A stretch of 8,640 bases of DNA from Thermoproteota archaeon (GTDB taxonomy: Archaea; Korarchaeota; Korarchaeia; Korarchaeales; Korarchaeaceae), in assembly GCA_003661265.1 (NCBI GenBank), contig QMVU01000034.1, forward strand, positions 1-8,640. Direction: 5' to 3'. The translations under genes were made by a program, and so were the position numbers. Under the pieces are notes generated by a model that was given only the letters and a program-made list of their open reading frames with translations, was not told the DNA's origin and searched no databases. This document shows, in pieces, positions 4,995 through 8,640 of this stretch; position 1 is the first letter of the stretch, and each line of letters starts with the position of its first letter.

Positions 4995-5921
4995 ATGAAG
5001 AGAGCGCCTTCGCTACTCTCCATCACTAATCTGCCCTCAAATTACTTTATTTGGCTTAGAGAAGACTACTGCTCCGCGATTGTCTCTAGGGCCATCAACC
5101 TTATTGGAGCAAGCAGGCTGTCCAAGGAACTTGGAGTTCCCCTCAAGGCACTGGCCAATATTAAAGATGGAAGGAAGCCATTATCAGTCTCTCAGTGGCT
5201 AAAAATTGCAGAGATAACCCACACACCTGTCTCGGTGCTAGAGAAACAGGTTATACGGATAAGAGGTTGCAAAGGAAGGCCTGTGAGCCTCAAACTTCCT
5301 TTAAAAGCCAGCAGCTCCCTGGCTTCGTTAATTGGTTACTCTATAACCAACTCCATCTCATTTCACAGGAGAGGGGGAGGAGTTGTTCTAGTGATGCACT
5401 ACGATGATGAGTACCAGAAGAGACACATCAAACTTGCATCTCTTCAAGTTTTTGGAGTGGAACCAAGGGAGAACTTGAGTAATTATTTGGTACTTCCATC
5501 TGCAGCTGGAACCATTCTCAACAAGGTTGGAGCTCCAACGAAGGAGGATCTGAGGAAAGGTTATAGGATCCCTAGCTGGATTTGGGACTGGAGAAAGGAC
5601 TTCCTGATCTCGTTCCAGAGCGGCAGGAGGATGAGAGTTGTCCCCTCTAGAAGATCCCTAAAACTCTCCTTGAGAGTGGATTCGGAGGAAGATAGGGTTT
5701 TGGGTTTCCTCTGGGATGTAAAGAACCTTTATCTCTCAGTAGGAGTGGAGATAAGAGCTGAGCCCAGAATTGAGGTTAAAGAAGCTCCTAACGGTTCAGA
5801 GATAGAGTACGCCGTCTTGGAGATAGGTGGATACAGAACCCTTCTCTCTATTCTAGAACTTGGGTTCACAAGTAAGAAGAAGAGTTTGATGGTTGAGAAA
5901 CTGGTGTGCTCTGCGTCTTAA
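4995..5921 (+). CDS. Helix-turn-helix protein with degenerate LAGLIDADG-like domain, putative regulator
   Basis: A 308-residue protein of no named family that I recognise. Residues about 36-85 look like an XRE-type helix-turn-helix (ASRLSKELGVPLKAL, then SVSQWLKIAE). From residue 109 the sequence follows the layout of a LAGLIDADG homing endonuclease: SLASLIGYSITNS (109-121) aligns with the first signature, a beta-rich core and RIPSWIWDWRKDFLISF (191-207) with the segment leading into the second. The acidic residue of the first signature is Asn119 and that of the second is Arg211, so cleavage activity is probably lost. Bacterial WhiA is also a helix-turn-helix protein with an inactive LAGLIDADG fold, and controls ftsZ in Streptomyces. 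Here the gene is transcribed away from a five-ftsZ operon across a shared 153-bp region. A DNA-binding regulator of that operon is my inference; an old homing-endonuclease relic is the alternative. Confidence 0.75.
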   Translation: MKRAPSLLSITNLPSNYFIWLREDYCSAIVSRAINLIGASRLSKELGVPLKALANIKDGRKPLSVSQWLKIAEITHTPVSVLEKQVIRIRGCKGRPVSLKLPLKASSSLASLIGYSITNSISFHRRGGGVVLVMHYDDEYQKRHIKLASLQVFGVEPRENLSNYLVLPSAAGTILNKVGAPTKEDLRKGYRIPSWIWDWRKDFLISFQSGRRMRVVPSRRSLKLSLRVDSEEDRVLGFLWDVKNLYLSVGVEIRAEPRIEVKEAPNGSEIEYAVLEIGGYRTLLSILELGFTSKKKSLMVEKLVCSAS

Positions 5922-6250
5922 TCACAATTGGCTCTTGAAATCTACATTCAAACTAGCTAAGAAGGGAAAGAGATTGGAGTATTTCAAGTGCCACTAAACT
6001 AGATTCCACCCTGTAAGGGACCCTTAAAACATTAAACTCCGGGTTAAAAGAGTGCTACTTCAATTTGTAAGTGGAATTAGCGCTCCTTAAAGAAGCTAGT
6101 CACTCCCTAATAGCTAAAGGTTTTCCTTTTAAGTTATTTACTGGAGATAAACGACTTGATGTAGGAATTTCCTCGATGGGTGGTTCTTGGTAGTAGAATG
6201 CAGTTCGAAATTCCTTAAGACATTGCGTTCTGCCCTTATCTGCTGAAGTT
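5922..6250. other. Gene-free stretch between convergent genes, with inverted repeats
   Basis: This 329-bp stretch lies between two convergent stop codons. Every ATG on either strand reaches a stop within seven codons, and I see no tRNA or clear C/D-box RNA. It contains the tight inverted repeat TAAGGG-A-CCCTTA (6014-6026) and a 9-bp inverted repeat AGGAATTTC/GAAATTCCT (6163-6171 and 6207-6215). A T-rich run on the plus strand (6119-6130) is a plausible end for the regulator transcript. An unrecognised small RNA cannot be excluded. Confidence 0.5.
6163..6215. repeat. 9-bp inverted repeat with a 35-bp spacer
   Basis: AGGAATTTC (6163-6171) and GAAATTCCT (6207-6215) are exact reverse complements. 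It could form a hairpin in RNA from either strand. The left arm is itself partly symmetrical. Function unknown; chance is possible in AT-rich DNA. Confidence 0.35.
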
Positions 6251-6958
6251 TCAGTAATCAAAAGAACTCCTCAGCAGGTACTCTTCTACAGCCTCCACAA
6301 CTCCAAGACCATCTGGTTTTCTGGTAACGATCTTAGCTACTTTTTTCAACTCCTCTGGCGAATTTGCAACTGCTATTGGCAATCCAACAATCTTCAGCAT
6401 TTCAATGTCGATCCAGCTGTCTCCTATAGCTGCTACCTGAGTTATGGGTATACCTCTCAGCTTACATGCTTCGATCAGCCCAGTTCCTTTGTTTACCTTC
6501 TTATCACAAACGTGGATCAGGAACTTCGAATCAGATATCCTTACCTCTAGTTTTTTCTCTTCACACAGCTTACGAATTCTATCTACGTCTATTTCCCTGT
6601 CTTTCTCAAAGATAAAGTCCACATCTCTGTACCTGTTCATGAATGAGGGGGTTAAGCCCAATTCTCTCACTATGAGATCCATCGCTCTCCTTCCAATCTC
6701 CGGATCTCCTATCAAGATCCTTTTCCTTAGCTTCGGATCGTATACTACGGCTCCGTTCTCAGCAATTACGGGGCCAGTTAGGCCAAAGTAATGGGCTAGC
6801 TTGTAAGCTACCATGAGAGAATTCCCGGTGGCTATTGAAACAGGTATTCCAGCGCCCTCAAGTTTTCTTAAGGCGTAAATTACCTCTGGATACAGACGAC
6901 GCCTATCATCGGTCAGAGTGCCAGCTATATCCACGGCTACAAGCCTAATTTTACCCAT
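6251..6958 (-). CDS. Archaeal phosphoglycolate-phosphatase-like HAD hydrolase with altered motif I
   Basis: A 235-residue HAD-superfamily protein of the archaeal phosphoglycolate phosphatase type (similar in layout to Thermoplasma TA0175). Motif I is DIAGTLT (10-16), motif II is SIATGNS with Thr44, motif III is Lys157 in NKGTG, and motif IV is GDSWIDIEM with D180 and D184. The cap segment between motifs II and III (about 83-150) is typical of the C2 cap. The expected reaction is 2-phosphoglycolate to glycolate, or another small phosphate ester. Oddly, the residue two after the nucleophile D10 is Ala12 rather than the usual acid/base Asp. Ala here is known from phosphonatases, so the substrate may differ or activity may be low. 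ATG 6958 is preferred over GTG 6967, because AGGTGA, overlapping the tyrS stop, lies five bases before it. Likely co-transcribed with tyrS. Confidence 0.88.
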   Translation of the reverse strand: MGKIRLVAVDIAGTLTDDRRRLYPEVIYALRKLEGAGIPVSIATGNSLMVAYKLAHYFGLTGPVIAENGAVVYDPKLRKRILIGDPEIGRRAMDLIVRELGLTPSFMNRYRDVDFIFEKDREIDVDRIRKLCEEKKLEVRISDSKFLIHVCDKKVNKGTGLIEACKLRGIPITQVAAIGDSWIDIEMLKIVGLPIAVANSPEELKKVAKIVTRKPDGLGVVEAVEEYLLRSSFDY

Positions 6959-6963
6959 ATTTT

Positions 6964-8049
6964 TCACCTGGTGATCTGGACTGAGCTTAGCTCCATTAGA
7001 AGCTCTTTTGCCTCTTTGTTCTGCTCAAAATATCTTCTGCATGGCTCTAAGATCTTTATGAGCTCCTCTGCAACAGCGTTCTTCAAGTCAAGGGGGTGAA
7101 GCTTGCCCTCCACGAATGCCCTTTCAAGCTCCTCATAGTTCTCAAAGGTTATATCTCCACCGTACTTCTCAGGCCTTTCAATCGTGAAGGGAGTCTTCCC
7201 GTCCCTCATTATCACGTACTTTACGAGCTCCATAACTGGGTTGTTTGGATCCCTAGCCGGGCAGAAAGCAGCCCTTATCTTCTTCCTTATATCCTCAGGA
7301 GAATCATGAACGAATATTGCTGATGAAGGAATGCTCTTCGACATCTTTGCACTTATCTGAACGTCGAGAAGCTCATCATCCTCGTATCCCATCTTCCTGG
7401 GACCTTGAAGGCCCATGAGAAGGTGATGATGAACGCAGACGGGTTTCCATAGGCCTAATTTAGGTCCTATCTCCCTAGCTAGAATGTTCGCCCTTCTCTG
7501 ATCCATTCCAAGCTGGCATATATCCACTTTCATCGTGAATATATCGGAGACCTGCATTGGAGGGTAGAAATACGATGCTAGAGGAAGTTCTTCCCTCATA
7601 GTCCTTCCAGCTATGGTCATTGCTCTCATAGCCCTGTTCATTGACATGTGCTGCGCAACCCTGAGGACCAAAGCCCAGTAGTCCTGATCAGCTATCTCAC
7701 TTGCTAGCTTGAATTCAACTTTGCTTGGATCTACCCCTAGGGAGATCCAAACGTGCTTGAAGTATTCAGAAGCCTTCCTAATAAGCTCCATGTTTCCCCC
7801 TAGCTTCCTGTTTACCCATGCATGCCAATCAGCAAGAAGTAAGATGAACTTAACTCCAGCTTCTGTGAAGTCCTTTACCTTGAGAGCAGTTATGAGCCCT
7901 GTCCCAATATGGGCTAGGCCAGAAGGCTCGAAGCCGTTGTAGGCCACTGGAGTCTCCTTAGTTTCCAATAACTCCCTCAACTCTGAGGGAGTTATAACTT
8001 CCTCAGTCGGCAAGCGTGTTATGAGTTCGATCCTTGTCTCTACATCCAA
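6964..8049 (-). CDS. tyrS: Tyrosyl-tRNA synthetase, archaeal type
   Basis: A 361-residue class I synthetase that charges tRNA-Tyr with tyrosine in the cytosol. It aligns well by eye with the Methanocaldococcus jannaschii enzyme. The tyrosine-pocket residues are present: Tyr37 in AYNGFEPSG, and Tyr162, Gln166 and Asp169 in YPPMQVSDI, with Gln184 in GMDQRR. The HIGH-type motif is HIGT (47-50) and the KMSKS loop is at 235-239. The C-terminal block ELHP.DLKNAVAEELIKILEP of the family is nearly identical (residues 317-336), including Asp321, the counterpart of the anticodon-reading Asp286. It is longer than the M. jannaschii protein (306), mainly through an insert before KMSKS (218-234). The start is a TTG at 8049; no good Shine-Dalgarno precedes it. 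The HAD gene follows directly. TyrRS rather than TrpRS is supported by the C-terminal block. Confidence 0.95.
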   Translation of the reverse strand: MDVETRIELITRLPTEEVITPSELRELLETKETPVAYNGFEPSGLAHIGTGLITALKVKDFTEAGVKFILLLADWHAWVNRKLGGNMELIRKASEYFKHVWISLGVDPSKVEFKLASEIADQDYWALVLRVAQHMSMNRAMRAMTIAGRTMREELPLASYFYPPMQVSDIFTMKVDICQLGMDQRRANILAREIGPKLGLWKPVCVHHHLLMGLQGPRKMGYEDDELLDVQISAKMSKSIPSSAIFVHDSPEDIRKKIRAAFCPARDPNNPVMELVKYVIMRDGKTPFTIERPEKYGGDITFENYEELERAFVEGKLHPLDLKNAVAEELIKILEPCRRYFEQNKEAKELLMELSSVQITR

Positions 8050-8073
8050 TTCTCTTTAAGTTGCTACACGCGT

Positions 8074-8081
8074 ACTATATG
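8074..8081 (-). promoter_or_regulatory. TATA-like box before tyrS
   Basis: On the minus strand this reads CATATAGT, preceded by the purine-rich AAAAGGTT. Its centre is about 28 bp before the TTG at 8049, so transcription would start at or next to the start codon (leaderless). It lies in the 53-bp gap after the oxidoreductase gene, so tyrS may have its own promoter in addition to read-through. Confidence 0.35.
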
Positions 8082-8102
8082 AACCTTTTGGACAGGTTGA
8101 CA

Positions 8103-8640
8103 TTACCTGAACTCTTCCAAGAACTTGCCTATCTCTATCTCCAGTGGCCTCCTTACTAAGGGCTCTCCTGCAAGTTGTGGGAGCCTTTCCCTCAGAGTGG
8201 GCTTCTCCTCCTTGTAGAAAAGTCCTATTGGTATCCTATTGCCCCACTCAAGGGCTTTCTCGTAGGCAGCCTTCCAGTCAGATGGGTCGTGATCCTCCCC
8301 CTCCAGCTCATAAACCCTCTCGTTGTAGAACTTCCACGTGTTGTTGAAAGCTACGCATGGTTGCAAGACATCTATAAACGCAAATCCTTTGTGCTCAATG
8401 GCCTGCTTTATCAGGGACTTGAGGTGAGACAACCTGCCCGGAAATCCTCTTGCCACGAAGGTGGCCCCAAGCGATAGGGCCAGGGTAATGGGGTTTATGG
8501 GCTCCTCTGGAGAGCCGAAGGGGGTTGACCTAGTTTTGAACCCCAAAGGGCTTGTAGGAGTTACCTGGCCTGTTGTCAGGCCGAAGACCATGTTGTTGTG
8601 GACTATGTAGGTGACATCCACGTTCCTCCTGATCGCGTGA
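8103..8640 (-). CDS. 2-oxoacid:ferredoxin oxidoreductase, beta subunit (C-terminal part)
   Basis: The reading frame is open to the right edge (codons for HAIRRN precede the internal GTG at 8621), so the gene starts outside the window. About 178 residues are visible. RRNVDVTYIVHNNMVFGLTTGQVTPTSP is the family block after the thiamine-pyrophosphate GDGD motif, with the Asn and GLT that help hold the Mg-cofactor. LQPCVAFNN corresponds to the conserved LQPCPTFN. The C-terminal segment (ERVYEL, then DPSDWKAAYEKALEWG, then IPIGLFYKEEKPTLRERLP) matches the extension of this beta subunit. The enzyme decarboxylates a 2-oxoacid to acyl-CoA and reduces ferredoxin, with an alpha subunit expected just upstream, outside the window. 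The substrate (pyruvate, 2-oxoglutarate or broad) cannot be fixed from this part, so I give no symbol. Confidence 0.93.
   Translation of the reverse strand, partial: HAIRRNVDVTYIVHNNMVFGLTTGQVTPTSPLGFKTRSTPFGSPEEPINPITLALSLGATFVARGFPGRLSHLKSLIKQAIEHKGFAFIDVLQPCVAFNNTWKFYNERVYELEGEDHDPSDWKAAYEKALEWGNRIPIGLFYKEEKPTLRERLPQLAGEPLVRRPLEIEIGKFLEEFR

Noticed and set aside
4995..5921. Active homing endonuclease or mobile intron/intein.
   Set aside because: Both expected catalytic acids are replaced, and the gene is free-standing between ordinary genes with no split exon or extein around it.
6014..6026. TAAGGG-A-CCCTTA as an intrinsic hairpin terminator.
   Set aside because: The loop of one base cannot form a stable hairpin and no T-run follows on the plus strand; archaeal termination mostly relies on T-runs.
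5922..6250. tRNA, C/D-box RNA or CRISPR repeats in the long intergenic region.
   Set aside because: No cloverleaf, no convincing C and D box pair at proper spacing, and no regularly spaced repeats could be seen.

Overview
The window is archaeal and probably comes from a thermophilic, FtsZ-using member of the TACK group. Korarchaeota is my best guess, an inference from gene content. The supports are: an archaeal-type tyrosyl-tRNA synthetase, an archaeal-type HAD phosphatase, a ferredoxin-dependent 2-oxoacid oxidoreductase, repeated Shine-Dalgarno sequences of the form GGAGGTGA, TATA-like boxes about 26-30 bp before starts, heavy AGG/ATA codon use, and many GTG/TTG starts. From memory, korarchaeal genomes carry several ftsZ paralogs, but I could not check this here.

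Left half (1-4841, all minus strand, read right to left): one tightly packed operon of seven genes, at least five of them FtsZ/tubulin-family GTPases. In transcription order: FtsZ-A (4841-3834), FtsZ-B (3822-2800), an unrecognised 92-residue protein (2785-2507), FtsZ-C (2507-1497), a 78-residue PRC-barrel protein (1496-1260), FtsZ-D (1263-247) and FtsZ-E (245-1, cut by the window edge). Genes overlap by a few bases or are 0-14 bp apart, and most starts have a near-perfect Shine-Dalgarno, so they are probably co-transcribed and translationally coupled. All paralogs keep the GTP-binding T1 loop and the four complete ones keep the glycine-rich tubulin signature. Only FtsZ-A keeps both T7-loop aspartates; B and C have Asn and D has Val at the second position. 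None of the four complete copies has the usual C-terminal linker and tail peptide. This looks like a multi-subunit, possibly heteropolymeric filament system with two small partners.

Middle (4842-6250): an AT-rich divergent promoter region with a perfect 16-bp palindrome. It is followed on the plus strand by a 308-residue protein (4995-5921) with an N-terminal helix-turn-helix and what looks like a degenerate LAGLIDADG endonuclease fold that has lost both catalytic acids. The architecture recalls the bacterial regulator WhiA, and the position suggests it regulates the ftsZ operon. A 329-bp stretch without genes (5922-6250) separates it from the convergent genes on the right.

Right part (6251-8640, minus strand): the C-terminal part of a 2-oxoacid:ferredoxin oxidoreductase beta subunit (cut by the edge), tyrosyl-tRNA synthetase (tyrS) with a TTG start, and, almost overlapping it, a phosphoglycolate-phosphatase-like HAD protein in which the usual acid/base Asp is Ala. 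These look like ordinary housekeeping genes unrelated to the ftsZ cluster.
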